Positions 1 to 6,525 of a stretch of 6,525 nt of DNA are shown in pieces (the stretch's first letter is position 1; the number at the start of each line of letters is the position of its first letter). The translations under genes and the position numbers were made by a program. The DNA is from Alphaproteobacteria bacterium (GTDB lineage Bacteria > Pseudomonadota > Alphaproteobacteria > RUG11792). Where the stretch lies: NCBI GenBank assembly GCA_017450545.1, contig JAFSTL010000077.1, positions 1-6,525 on the forward strand, read 5' to 3'. The notes beneath the pieces were generated by a model. The model did not search any database and was not told the DNA's origin. It saw nothing but the letters and a program-made list of their open reading frames with translations.

Positions 1-147
1 AAATATCTCTGTTAACTCGACAATAGGAGTCTTTATTATGTTATATCCGTATTTTTTTCCGATTTTTATCGCAGTATCGACTATATAGTCATACTTCTCC
101 ATTGCAGCACCGTATAAATCCTTCATTCCACGAACAGGTCTCAACAT
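1..147 (-). CDS. hisS: Histidyl-tRNA synthetase, N-terminal fragment (3' end outside window)
   Basis: HisRS charges tRNA-His with histidine in the cytoplasm. I translated the minus strand by hand: an open frame of 49 codons starts MLRPVRGMKDLYG and ends GYNIIKTPIVELTEIF at the window edge. This matches the class II HisRS N-terminus: an R-x-[VIL]-RG-[MT]-x-D-[LY] start, an amphipathic helix, then YG(Y/F)...I.TPI.E.T..F (motif 1 region). The gene is cut by the window, not by mutation. I chose ATG at 145-147 because AAGG lies six bases upstream and because the likely -10 box at 180-185 would leave only about 8 bases before the alternative in-frame ATG at 163-165. That alternative would add six residues (MAIRCI). 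The RGMKDL form and the general style recall alphaproteobacterial HisRS, which is remembered and not aligned. The gene is divergent from the unknown gene at 286. Confidence 0.88.
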   Translation of the reverse strand, partial: MLRPVRGMKDLYGAAMEKYDYIVDTAIKIGKKYGYNIIKTPIVELTEIF

Positions 148-153
148 AATGCA

Positions 154-157
154 CCTT
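154..157 (-). promoter_or_regulatory. Shine-Dalgarno of hisS
   Basis: The minus strand reads AAGGTGCATTATG. AAGG sits six bases before the ATG at 147. This decides between the two in-frame ATGs; the upstream one (163-165) has a purine run directly touching it, with no usable spacing. Confidence 0.55.
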
Positions 158-179
158 ATAGCCATCCCTCTTCCATAAC

Positions 180-208
180 ATGATACCACCTAATCCAAAA
201 TAGTCCAA
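180..208 (-). promoter_or_regulatory. Candidate sigma70-type promoter of hisS
   Basis: On the minus strand TTGGAC (203-208) and TATCAT (180-185) are separated by exactly 17 bases. The -10 box matches five of six consensus positions and the -35 box matches three. Transcription would start near 173, giving a leader of roughly 26 bases before the ATG at 147. The match is by eye; no start site has been measured. Confidence 0.5.
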
Positions 209-213
209 GCCGA

Positions 214-242
214 TTGCACACAGAGGAAAGGTGCGGTATCCT
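214..242 (+). promoter_or_regulatory. Weak candidate promoter for the gene at 286
   Basis: TTGCAC (214-219) and TATCCT (237-242) lie 17 bases apart on the plus strand. The -35 box matches three of six consensus positions and the -10 box four of six, so this is only suggestive. It is the best pair I see between the divergent genes. Its -10 box overlaps the left arm of the palindrome at 239-254, as an operator might. The leader would be about 35-40 bases. Confidence 0.3.
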
Positions 243-264
243 ATGAATATAGGAAGATAGGAAG
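239..264. repeat. Three ATAGGA hexamers: palindrome plus 8-bp tandem repeat
   Basis: TCCTAT (239-244), GAAT, ATAGGA (249-254) is a perfect 6-4-6 inverted repeat. ATAGGAAG at 249-256 is repeated directly at 257-264. The hexamer therefore occurs three times in 24 bases, once inverted. It could be a regulator binding site, since it overlaps the candidate -10 box of the gene at 286, or simply chance in AT-rich DNA. The stem is too short and has no T-run, so it is not a terminator. Confidence 0.45.
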
Positions 265-285
265 TTTTAGAAAAGTAACCTGAAA

Positions 286-1428
286 ATGTTGTATAAACAA
301 AGCAAAATTGAAGTATTCGGGGGGATATATTTAGCTAATTCAGTGGCTATAGTATCAATACTTGGTTGTTGCAACGAAGTATGTGCTAAAGACATATCTG
401 ATGTAGTAAATCTATTTAACAATATCAGTTGGCGTATTACTGCGAATAATAAAATTGTTGATGCAGATGAAAGCAATTGGATAACGGAGGAGAAGTATAG
501 AGAATCCATAATAAAAGTAATAGCTCAGGCAGTTGCGGATTGTATTACTGATAAGAATGAGTTCGCGAATAAAGATGCAAATGATGTTATTACATTCGCT
601 GCAGATGCAGAATTCTATTCTGATGAGAACTGGAACGCAGTTGTACTGTGGAATTATTTGCATATACTCAAGTGGGATTACTTACATAATAGAAAGCGCA
701 GCAAAGATGAAATATTCGATGATGTAAAAAAGAGGATTTGCGACAATTATCCAACAGCTGGTGTCGTGGATCTTGAAGGAACAGTAGACAGAGCTATTGG
801 CGATATATACGAGTACGACAAAGCCTTGTTCCTGAGCGAAGAAATGAAAATATATAATAATGCATACAAACGGATAAAAGGAAAAATAAATGCAAAAGGT
901 AAAGAAATAATTCCTGGCATGAAATATAAAGAAATTACAGCTCAATTTAACAGGAATACATCAACAAAACAAACACAAAAAGCAGGCAACATAACGACAA
1001 CATATGAAAACATAATGCAAGACGCAATAAGCGATAAAGGTGAATATAAGATATTGGAGGCATGCAGATCACTTGACTCGGAATGGTCTCAGCCAATTAC
1101 AATAAAATTGTATAATGAATTGTATTGCGTTAAAGAATATGCATATGCAAAATTATTGTATGATGATAATACTTTCTCAAAAACGATATTTAGTTTTACT
1201 AATAACATTGATTACATGGGGGATAGACGCACTATGGATCTGAAAAAAGAGCTAAGTAGTAGCCTAGACAACGAAATTGCCTGTGACACAATATATAAAC
1301 GGATTGAAGAAAAGCTCGCAAAATTATTTGAAGGTATAATAGACAAAGAAGACATAAAAAAAGCTAACGAGAAGGAACTACTCTATATAGAGAGATTTAA
1401 AAAAGACAAAAGTCGCAGGAAGAAGTGA
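286..1428 (+). CDS. Unrecognised protein with signal-peptide-like N-terminus, 380 aa
   Basis: I do not recognise this protein and assign no function. The first 34 residues look like an export signal: basic residues at K4 and K7, a mostly hydrophobic stretch about 10-28 (VFGGIYLANSV...), and VCA (32-34) before KDIS, which fits signal peptidase I cleavage after A34. ILGC at 25-28 also resembles a loose lipobox, but leucine at -2 is atypical. The rest is hydrophilic and probably mainly helical, with W/Y-rich patches (about 116-133, LWNYLHILKW) and a very basic tail (RFKKDKSRRKK). No further membrane segment is evident. Predicted mature cysteines are C86, C152, C260, C281 and C333. YKRI-x-x-K occurs at 194-200 and 337-343. 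The start is fixed at ATG 286 because TAG at 268-270 closes the frame upstream; no good Shine-Dalgarno precedes it. It is the only full-length plus-strand gene, divergent from hisS and convergent with priA. The long frame with normal amino-acid make-up argues that it is real. It could be a lineage-specific periplasmic, surface or secreted protein. Confidence 0.8.
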   Translation: MLYKQSKIEVFGGIYLANSVAIVSILGCCNEVCAKDISDVVNLFNNISWRITANNKIVDADESNWITEEKYRESIIKVIAQAVADCITDKNEFANKDANDVITFAADAEFYSDENWNAVVLWNYLHILKWDYLHNRKRSKDEIFDDVKKRICDNYPTAGVVDLEGTVDRAIGDIYEYDKALFLSEEMKIYNNAYKRIKGKINAKGKEIIPGMKYKEITAQFNRNTSTKQTQKAGNITTTYENIMQDAISDKGEYKILEACRSLDSEWSQPITIKLYNELYCVKEYAYAKLLYDDNTFSKTIFSFTNNIDYMGDRRTMDLKKELSSSLDNEIACDTIYKRIEEKLAKLFEGIIDKEDIKKANEKELLYIERFKKDKSRRKK

Positions 1429-1430
1429 GT

Positions 1431-3389
1431 TTATAATTCATACGGGTCAACATCTATAGTAAGCCTGATATTTCTGGGTGGAGATTGTAACAGTTTGATA
1501 CTTGAGATGTATTTTTGAAGTGGATATTGCGATAAAACCAGGATTTTTAGGCGGTATCTTGAGCGGATTTTATATATAGCCGGCTGAATTGGTCCTAAAA
1601 CTTTAATGCCAGCAATGCGTGGCATAGTTAAAATAAGTTTTGTTGCAAATTCCGCGACTTCGCATTCCGATAGCGCAGACAACGTTATAGCAACCATTTT
1701 CCCGAACGGTGGCATTTGTGTTATTTTTCGATTTTGTATTTCTGTTTCATATAACTTTTCAACATCGTTATTCTCTATAATCCGCATAATATAGTCATCT
1801 GGATTATACGTCTGAATAATGACTTTCCCTGGGGTATCACCAGTACGTCCGGCCCGACCCGCAACTTGGTATAAAAGCTGGAAAGTTTTCTCAATAGCTC
1901 GAAAATCGTCGCCAAAAAGCATTGCATCGACGCAAGTTATGACAACTAAACTGAGATTATTAAAATTATGCCCCTTGGCGACTATCTGTGTTCCCAAAAT
2001 GATATCAACTTCACTATTTTTGATTTTCTCAATAGCCTTCGCGATTTTATTAGGCGTATTGATAGTGTCACTGGAAAGAACAAGCAGGCGTGCATTTGGA
2101 AACAATTCGGCGCACTCCTCCTGGACTTTCTCTATTCCGGCACCTATTCCAACAAGACTTGGTTCACCACAATTCGAACAGATATTTTTCGCTGGTGTTC
2201 TGAAATCGCAATAATGACATACAAGTTCTCGTGTATCCAAATGGTAACACAGCCAGGCGGAGCAGCCAGGACAGGTTACACGTTCTCCGCAGCGACGACA
2301 TAGAACTTTTGGGGTATGCCCGCGCCGATTGACAAATATCAACGCTTGTTTCTGCTGGTCTAGACATTTCTGAATTTCACTTCGCGAATATTCACTTAGC
2401 ACTCCATTTATCTGTTCTTGTCGCAAGTCTTGTATACTTATCGCAGGCAAAGTCGCGTTTTTATAATAACGAGACGTTAGCTTTATATATTTATATTTGC
2501 CGTTTATTGCATTGTAATATGATTCGACAGATGGAGTTGCCGAAGATAGAATAACGGGAATATCCAGAGTATATCCAAGGTAAATCGCCATATCGCGCGC
2601 GTTATAAATCGCTGTTTCACTTTGCTTAAATGACATATCATGCTCTTCATCGATTATGATGAGCCCGAGCGTCGAAAATGGTATAAATAAAGCAGAACGA
2701 GCGCCGACGATTACAAATTTATCTCCATTTATCGCTTTCTTCCAGATATTTAACTTTTTAGGCTTCGCAACGGTGTTGTGCCATATGTAAACTTCGCAAT
2801 CCAGTCTCGAGGCGACTTTTTTTGCTAATTCATTAGAAAGCGCAATTTCAGGAACAAGAATGAGTATTTGATTTGCACATCCTGAATTCATTATATTTTT
2901 TGCGACTTCCAGAAATACCTCAGTCTTTCCTGAGCCAGTTATGCCATGCAAAAGAATTGTTTTAAACTTGCTTTTATATTGTAAAATTTCAGATACCGCA
3001 GATTTTTGCTCGTCGTTTAGAATAACCGGAGGTTCAGCGATAATTTTCGAAGTTTTTATCGGCTTTTCAGGAACTAAAATAGCATCCGTCGAAAACGGAA
3101 CAATCATACTATAAACAGAGCCAAGACGTATTAAATTATATTCAGAGACAAATTTTGCAAATTTTATATAATGTTCTGGTATTTTATATGGCAAAATTAA
3201 CTCGATTTTTTTAATTTTCCCATCAAACTCAGAGCCCACCACGTCAATAATCACGCCCACAGCGTAACTATTTCTAAAGTCAACAGAAACTATCTGCCCA
3301 ATATCCAAATCTTGGTCATAACAATATGTGTATAAGCTGTTTAAATCTCTGGTTACAACGACGCCGTATTTTAGTATCTTCTGCTCCAC
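1431..3389 (-). CDS. priA: Primosomal protein N' (PriA helicase), replication restart
   Basis: PriA is a superfamily 2 3'-5' DNA helicase that recognises stalled or collapsed forks and reloads the replicative helicase. The 652-residue product has an N-terminal DNA-binding part (about 1-105), Walker A GITGSGKT (149-156), LVPEIALS (178-185), GARSALF (229-235), DEEH box (247-250), SSAT (282-285), FVNRRGH (352-358), GTQIVAKGH (466-474) and QVAGRAGR (508-515). The zinc-binding insertion has all eight expected cysteines in four CxxC pairs: 364/367, 373/376, 391/394 and 404/407. The C-terminus ends DVDPYEL, as in the family. It is about 80 residues shorter than the 732-residue E. coli enzyme, and the loss lies before the helicase core, where the winged helix should be. 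The start is GTG at 3387-3389, supported by GGGGGAGGG five bases upstream. It overlaps the end of tamB by 19 bases, which suggests coupled translation as the last gene of the operon. Its stop lies two bases from that of the convergent gene. Confidence 0.97.
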   Translation of the reverse strand: MEQKILKYGVVVTRDLNSLYTYCYDQDLDIGQIVSVDFRNSYAVGVIIDVVGSEFDGKIKKIELILPYKIPEHYIKFAKFVSEYNLIRLGSVYSMIVPFSTDAILVPEKPIKTSKIIAEPPVILNDEQKSAVSEILQYKSKFKTILLHGITGSGKTEVFLEVAKNIMNSGCANQILILVPEIALSNELAKKVASRLDCEVYIWHNTVAKPKKLNIWKKAINGDKFVIVGARSALFIPFSTLGLIIIDEEHDMSFKQSETAIYNARDMAIYLGYTLDIPVILSSATPSVESYYNAINGKYKYIKLTSRYYKNATLPAISIQDLRQEQINGVLSEYSRSEIQKCLDQQKQALIFVNRRGHTPKVLCRRCGERVTCPGCSAWLCYHLDTRELVCHYCDFRTPAKNICSNCGEPSLVGIGAGIEKVQEECAELFPNARLLVLSSDTINTPNKIAKAIEKIKNSEVDIILGTQIVAKGHNFNNLSLVVITCVDAMLFGDDFRAIEKTFQLLYQVAGRAGRTGDTPGKVIIQTYNPDDYIMRIIENNDVEKLYETEIQNRKITQMPPFGKMVAITLSALSECEVAEFATKLILTMPRIAGIKVLGPIQPAIYKIRSRYRLKILVLSQYPLQKYISSIKLLQSPPRNIRLTIDVDPYEL

Positions 3390-5827
3390 AAAATCCCTCC
3401 CCCAAATGAATCTTTCGATGATAAAGCAACCGAAACTTTTGTGTTTTTCGCGACATCAGCTTCAGCAACGACGTTTGTTCCATTGCTGCCGGTTGCTTGG
3501 TCAACTGATACCTTGAACTTACCAATCTTTTTCCCGAGGCTTACCGCGTCATACTCCTCGCCTGATGACGTTTTTCCTTTTTTCATTGAAATGGTATCAA
3601 CGCCAAATATGGTCTTCATACGCCCCAAAATATTGAAATCTGCACCTCCAGATAACTTCGTCATCACCCCCAAAAGCGACATCGCCTCGCCCATAGATAT
3701 TTCCGAAGCGTTCTTGTCAAAAAGTATATACGACATAACATCCTTGTCAGACATATACGGATTTGAATAAAAATCAACTTTCGATTGCCCTTCCTTCTGC
3801 GTAAATTTTGCACCAACTGTAATTTTATCTATCATCTTTTCCGCCGATACGTATATTTTTGTGTCGGCATTATTTATCAGTACATCACCATCTTTCAATT
3901 TAAAAGCGTTATCCGTTAACTCTATTTTTCCGGATTTTAGCTTCGCTTCGATCGCATATGTCGGTTCTAATAAATCACCAGTCACCTTTGCATTAGCGTC
4001 CCATGAACTTTGCAATCCAAATCCACTAACACTGAGCTCCGGCTTCATGCTAAGTTTTATATCAGTCGGGAACTTTATTTGTATGGGATTTGATGATGCT
4101 ACCGCTGGTTTCTTTTTTGTTATTAAATCAGTTGAACGCATTGATAACATAACTATCCCTGAAACATCAATAGCTGGCTTCTCGGTATACAAATCCCCTT
4201 TAACTTTCACTTCACTCAGTAAATCACCAATCAGTGATACATTTCCGAAAAGTCGTGCATTTAACCACTTTTGATCAACGGCTTTAAAATTATCGATTTT
4301 TAACTTAATATCCGTTTTCAATTTATCATTCGTATATTGTATTTTCCCAGAACCATTTACCGTCCCGCCAATTTTCGAATCATCACGTGCATATATCTTT
4401 GTTATATCTAAAGTCTCGTTTTGTAATTTGCCATACAATGCCATATTTCTTATGTAAGTTCCACTTGTCAAATTAACGTATACTCCATCTGATATGGATA
4501 CATCGCCAGCTATTTTGGGGGTCGCAAAATTTCCAGATGCTTTCACCTGATACTTCATTGTGCCTCGAATTCGTTGCCCTGAGGCTATCTTGTAGTCGCG
4601 TATATTTATGCAACCTTGCGCCGTTCCCTCTATCTTCCAATTGCTCGTATTCATAATTACATCGATCTTTTGCTTTTCATTCAAAATTTTAGTCGATGCT
4701 TGGACATCAATTGTCCCATTCGCATATGTTGCAGATATATTTATTTTTGGAAGCTCTATCCCAGTATATTCGAAATTGTTGACGCGCAAACTCAGCTTTG
4801 CAGCACCTTTATCGTAATGTCCATCGCCATTTATTTCTCCTTTTATATTAGGTATCGCGCCTAATTGCGAGACTTCAACATCTTTAACAGATAAAGTCCC
4901 TAGCGAAAATTTATCGCTAGATAAATCAATTCCGTGAAAGTCTATTTGCCCTTTACCCAATCTTGCCGAAAAATCCGAGACATGTAACGATTTATCAACG
5001 AAAATCGGAGTGATTGATATATCGCGCCCAATCTGTACGTTATATATCTTTGCATTCAATTTATCTAAATTATAATCTATTTGCCCTGTTATGCCGAATT
5101 GCTTCTCTTTTAACTTTATCTTTACAAATTCATCTTGTGTCCAAATCTTTATATCCGATTTATAGTTATCATATTGTATATTGCCAACAAAGCATTGCTG
5201 CTCTATCGCTCCAGCTAATCCAATTCCATGTGATTTTATATTTAATCTATTCCCATTTGCATCAAACGTGCCTTCAACTTTATACTCGCCCATTTGCGCA
5301 TATCCATGTATCTTTGAACCTATAAATTTCCATCGTGCATCAAATCGCCCATATTCTGAATTAAACTTCAAACTTGAATTACTTTCCTTCCGATTGTATG
5401 TTATCATCACGTTATTCAGCCTGATGCCAGTTATATCTAGTTCCTTTATATTTGCATTCTTTATCCATCTCTGATTTATTATCGGGATTAGTATTGCAAA
5501 ATCCGCAGGAGTTATCTTAGTCTCTGAGAATGCCTTTATTGTTACTTTTTCAGCTTCGAGCGCTTTTATCCCAATTCGTTTCGCACTTAATATACATTTT
5601 AGTGACTTTATATCAGCTCTTATATCGGCATTCCGTACTGCTATAGAGTTTATATTAAATTTAAAAGGGAAAAATCCTGAAATTTTGCTGAACGTTATTT
5701 GTATTCCAGGCCTTGTTATCAACCTAACGATAGCTTTTTGCACAATCGATAACTGCAAACTACCAACCAATGCACCTAACGCAATTGTCAATATTGATAA
5801 TCTTTTAATTGCGTATCGTACTATCAC
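3371..5827 (-). CDS. tamB: TamB-like translocation/assembly module protein (inner membrane to outer membrane)
   Basis: TamB proteins are anchored in the inner membrane and span the periplasm as a long beta-taco. They work with the Omp85 protein TamA (or BamA) in outer-membrane protein insertion and in phospholipid transport. The 818 residues show one N-terminal hydrophobic anchor (about 10-30, after YAIKR), then a long repetitive beta-rich region with alternating hydrophobic residues and many G-x-I/V strands. The C-terminal TamB (DUF490) domain occupies about the last 380 residues. Diagnostic signs are AGDVSISDGVYVNL (440-453), LKSGKIELTDNAFKLKDGDV (630-649), and YSNPYMSDKDVMSYILFDK (687-705) followed by ISMGEAMSLLG. 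The C-terminus GGILWSRRY resembles the usual aromatic-ending TamB terminus. It is shorter than many alphaproteobacterial TamB proteins, which often exceed 1,000 residues, so the middle repeats may be reduced. The start is GTG at 5825-5827, with GGAG seven bases upstream. It overlaps the peptidase gene by 23 bases and priA by 19. No tamA is in the window. Confidence 0.87.
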   Translation of the reverse strand: MIVRYAIKRLSILTIALGALVGSLQLSIVQKAIVRLITRPGIQITFSKISGFFPFKFNINSIAVRNADIRADIKSLKCILSAKRIGIKALEAEKVTIKAFSETKITPADFAILIPIINQRWIKNANIKELDITGIRLNNVMITYNRKESNSSLKFNSEYGRFDARWKFIGSKIHGYAQMGEYKVEGTFDANGNRLNIKSHGIGLAGAIEQQCFVGNIQYDNYKSDIKIWTQDEFVKIKLKEKQFGITGQIDYNLDKLNAKIYNVQIGRDISITPIFVDKSLHVSDFSARLGKGQIDFHGIDLSSDKFSLGTLSVKDVEVSQLGAIPNIKGEINGDGHYDKGAAKLSLRVNNFEYTGIELPKINISATYANGTIDVQASTKILNEKQKIDVIMNTSNWKIEGTAQGCINIRDYKIASGQRIRGTMKYQVKASGNFATPKIAGDVSISDGVYVNLTSGTYIRNMALYGKLQNETLDITKIYARDDSKIGGTVNGSGKIQYTNDKLKTDIKLKIDNFKAVDQKWLNARLFGNVSLIGDLLSEVKVKGDLYTEKPAIDVSGIVMLSMRSTDLITKKKPAVASSNPIQIKFPTDIKLSMKPELSVSGFGLQSSWDANAKVTGDLLEPTYAIEAKLKSGKIELTDNAFKLKDGDVLINNADTKIYVSAEKMIDKITVGAKFTQKEGQSKVDFYSNPYMSDKDVMSYILFDKNASEISMGEAMSLLGVMTKLSGGADFNILGRMKTIFGVDTISMKKGKTSSGEEYDAVSLGKKIGKFKVSVDQATGSNGTNVVAEADVAKNTKVSVALSSKDSFGGGILWSRRY
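3395..3403 (-). promoter_or_regulatory. Strong Shine-Dalgarno of priA inside tamB
   Basis: The minus strand reads GGGGGAGGGATTTTGTG. The GGAGG core lies close before the GTG at 3389, at good spacing, and within the last codons of tamB (its FGGGIL residues). It fixes the GTG start and indicates translational coupling. Confidence 0.65.
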
Positions 5828-6525
5828 ATAGTGTCTCCAGCTCGTCTATTTCAGTCTCTATCGATTTTAATGCACTTTCCCAAAACTCCTTCGAATTTGC
5901 GTCAATTCCAAACATTTGGGCTATCTCTGCATAATTTTTCGTTCCGCCCGAAGCCAATGCCTCCTCGTATTTCGTGACAAAGTCTTTCCCTTGTTTCTTG
6001 TATTCAGCATAAAGTCCTTCGACGAAAAGAGCTCCGAAAGAGTATGAATACACATAAAATGGACTGCTGGTAAAATGCGTTATATATCCCCAATAGTTAT
6101 CTATGCAGTGGTCTATTTCAACTCCATCACCTAAAGATTCTTCAAGCACTTTGCGCCATTCAGTATTTAACTCTCCCGCGCTTAGTTCCTTGTCTTTTCG
6201 AATTTCATGTATCTTTCGTTCAAATTTCAGGAAAGCCGTTTGTCGAAACACTGTAGCCATGACATCGTCTAGACGTGCGCATATCAGTTCAATCTTTTTC
6301 TTTGGATCTGATTCATGTGTCAACAAATATTCATGCGTCAATTTTTCTCCAAACGTCGATGCAGTTTCAGATATGTTCAAAGCTGGATTGCTGACTAAGT
6401 ACTTATTTTTCAGCGATAAAGTCATATGAATTGCGTGACCAAATTCATGCGCTATCGTTGTTATATCGCGTATGCTACCGTAAAAATTCAACAACACATA
6501 TGGCTTTTCATGTGGCATCGACCAT
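5805..6525 (-). CDS. pepF: M3-family zinc oligopeptidase, oligoendopeptidase F-like, C-terminal part (5' end outside window)
   Basis: M3 metallopeptidases are cytoplasmic zinc enzymes that cut oligopeptides, recycling breakdown products of larger proteases. The visible 240 residues hold the catalytic half. Counting from the methionine at 6518, HEFGH is at 24-28 (zinc ligands H24 and H28, catalytic E25), and SETAS at 50-54 supplies the probable third ligand E51. KPYVLLNFYGSIRDITTIAHEFGH is the classic PepF approach to the active site. Further along, FTSSPFYVYSYSFGALF fits the conserved Tyr-rich substrate-binding segment. The frame stays open past that methionine (W-S before it) to the window edge, so the methionine is internal. 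A full PepF is about 550-600 residues, so more than half is missing on the right. The C-terminus (ELETLCDSTIRN) overlaps the tamB start by 23 bases. This is the first visible gene of the apparent operon. The exact M3 subfamily is less certain than the family. Confidence 0.9.
   Translation of the reverse strand, partial: WSMPHEKPYVLLNFYGSIRDITTIAHEFGHAIHMTLSLKNKYLVSNPALNISETASTFGEKLTHEYLLTHESDPKKKIELICARLDDVMATVFRQTAFLKFERKIHEIRKDKELSAGELNTEWRKVLEESLGDGVEIDHCIDNYWGYITHFTSSPFYVYSYSFGALFVEGLYAEYKKQGKDFVTKYEEALASGGTKNYAEIAQMFGIDANSKEFWESALKSIETEIDELETLCDSTIRN
5835..5838 (-). promoter_or_regulatory. Shine-Dalgarno of tamB inside the peptidase gene
   Basis: The minus strand reads CTGGAGACACTATGTG. 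GGAG is seven bases before GTG 5827. An ATG at 5827-5829 overlaps this site but runs straight into TGA, so GTG is the only sensible start here. Confidence 0.55.

Noticed and set aside
25..28. Lipoprotein signal (ILGC at residues 25-28 of the unknown protein; coordinates here are residue numbers)
   Set aside because: Leucine at -2 is atypical for a lipobox, and a good signal peptidase I site (VCA at residues 32-34) follows. It is kept only as an alternative.
163..165. Upstream in-frame ATG as the start of hisS
   Set aside because: The spacing to any Shine-Dalgarno is poor and it lies only about 8 bases from the expected transcription start; ATG 145-147 has AAGG at six bases. It is not excluded.
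267..945. Several short open frames on both strands over the unknown gene, up to 87 codons
   Set aside because: All lie within the longer 380-codon frame, are rich in Ile/Phe/Tyr/Cys as expected from reading AT-rich DNA out of frame, and have no recognisable motif.
1819..2303. Plus-strand open frames of 131 and 111 codons opposite priA
   Set aside because: They lie opposite the helicase motifs and zinc cysteines of priA, which explain the sequence fully.
3861..5474. Plus-strand open frames up to 137 codons opposite tamB
   Set aside because: They are antisense reads of the beta-rich TamB repeats, with compositions rich in Ser, Phe and Ile and no family resemblance.
6516..6518. ATG as the start of the M3 peptidase
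   Set aside because: It lies inside the conserved approach to the HEFGH active site and the frame is open to the window edge, so the true start is outside the window.
1..6525. CRISPR array, tRNA, rRNA, insertion sequence, toxin-antitoxin or defence genes
   Set aside because: I saw no regular spaced repeats, cloverleaf, terminal inverted repeats, transposase motif or related protein signatures on either strand. This is by eye; a tool search could still find a weak element.

Overview
The window is AT-rich bacterial DNA packed with genes. Everything recognisable is housekeeping or envelope-biogenesis machinery typical of a Gram-negative, probably alphaproteobacterial, organism. The histidyl-tRNA synthetase N-terminus, the short PriA and the short TamB point to a reduced-genome lineage of the Rickettsiales/Holosporales kind. 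That placement is inferred from gene style and is not proven by the sequence.

Layout from left to right: (1) bases 1-147, minus strand, are the first 49 codons of hisS, cut by the window edge. (2) Bases 148-285 are a divergent promoter region. It has a fairly convincing sigma70-type promoter for hisS and a weaker one for the rightward gene, plus three copies of an ATAGGA hexamer. (3) Bases 286-1428, plus strand, encode a 380-residue protein that I do not recognise. It has a signal-peptide-like N-terminus and a very basic C-terminus, and it is the only full-length gene on the plus strand. (4) Bases 1431-6525, minus strand, hold an apparent operon transcribed right to left: an M3-family zinc oligopeptidase (pepF-like, N-terminus outside the window), then tamB (outer-membrane/autotransporter assembly factor), then priA (primosomal replication-restart helicase). 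Both junctions overlap (23 and 19 bases), and the tamB and priA starts are both GTG preceded by Shine-Dalgarno sequences, so translational coupling is likely.

The operon genes do not form one pathway: peptide degradation, outer-membrane protein assembly and replication restart. They look like a compacted genome-order cluster. The unknown secreted-type protein converges on priA with only two bases between the stop codons and no visible terminator.

I found no mobile element, CRISPR array, rRNA, tRNA, toxin-antitoxin or defence system, and nothing that makes a strong case for a new system. The items most worth a second look are the unrecognised secreted-type protein and a PriA that seems to lack the winged-helix domain.
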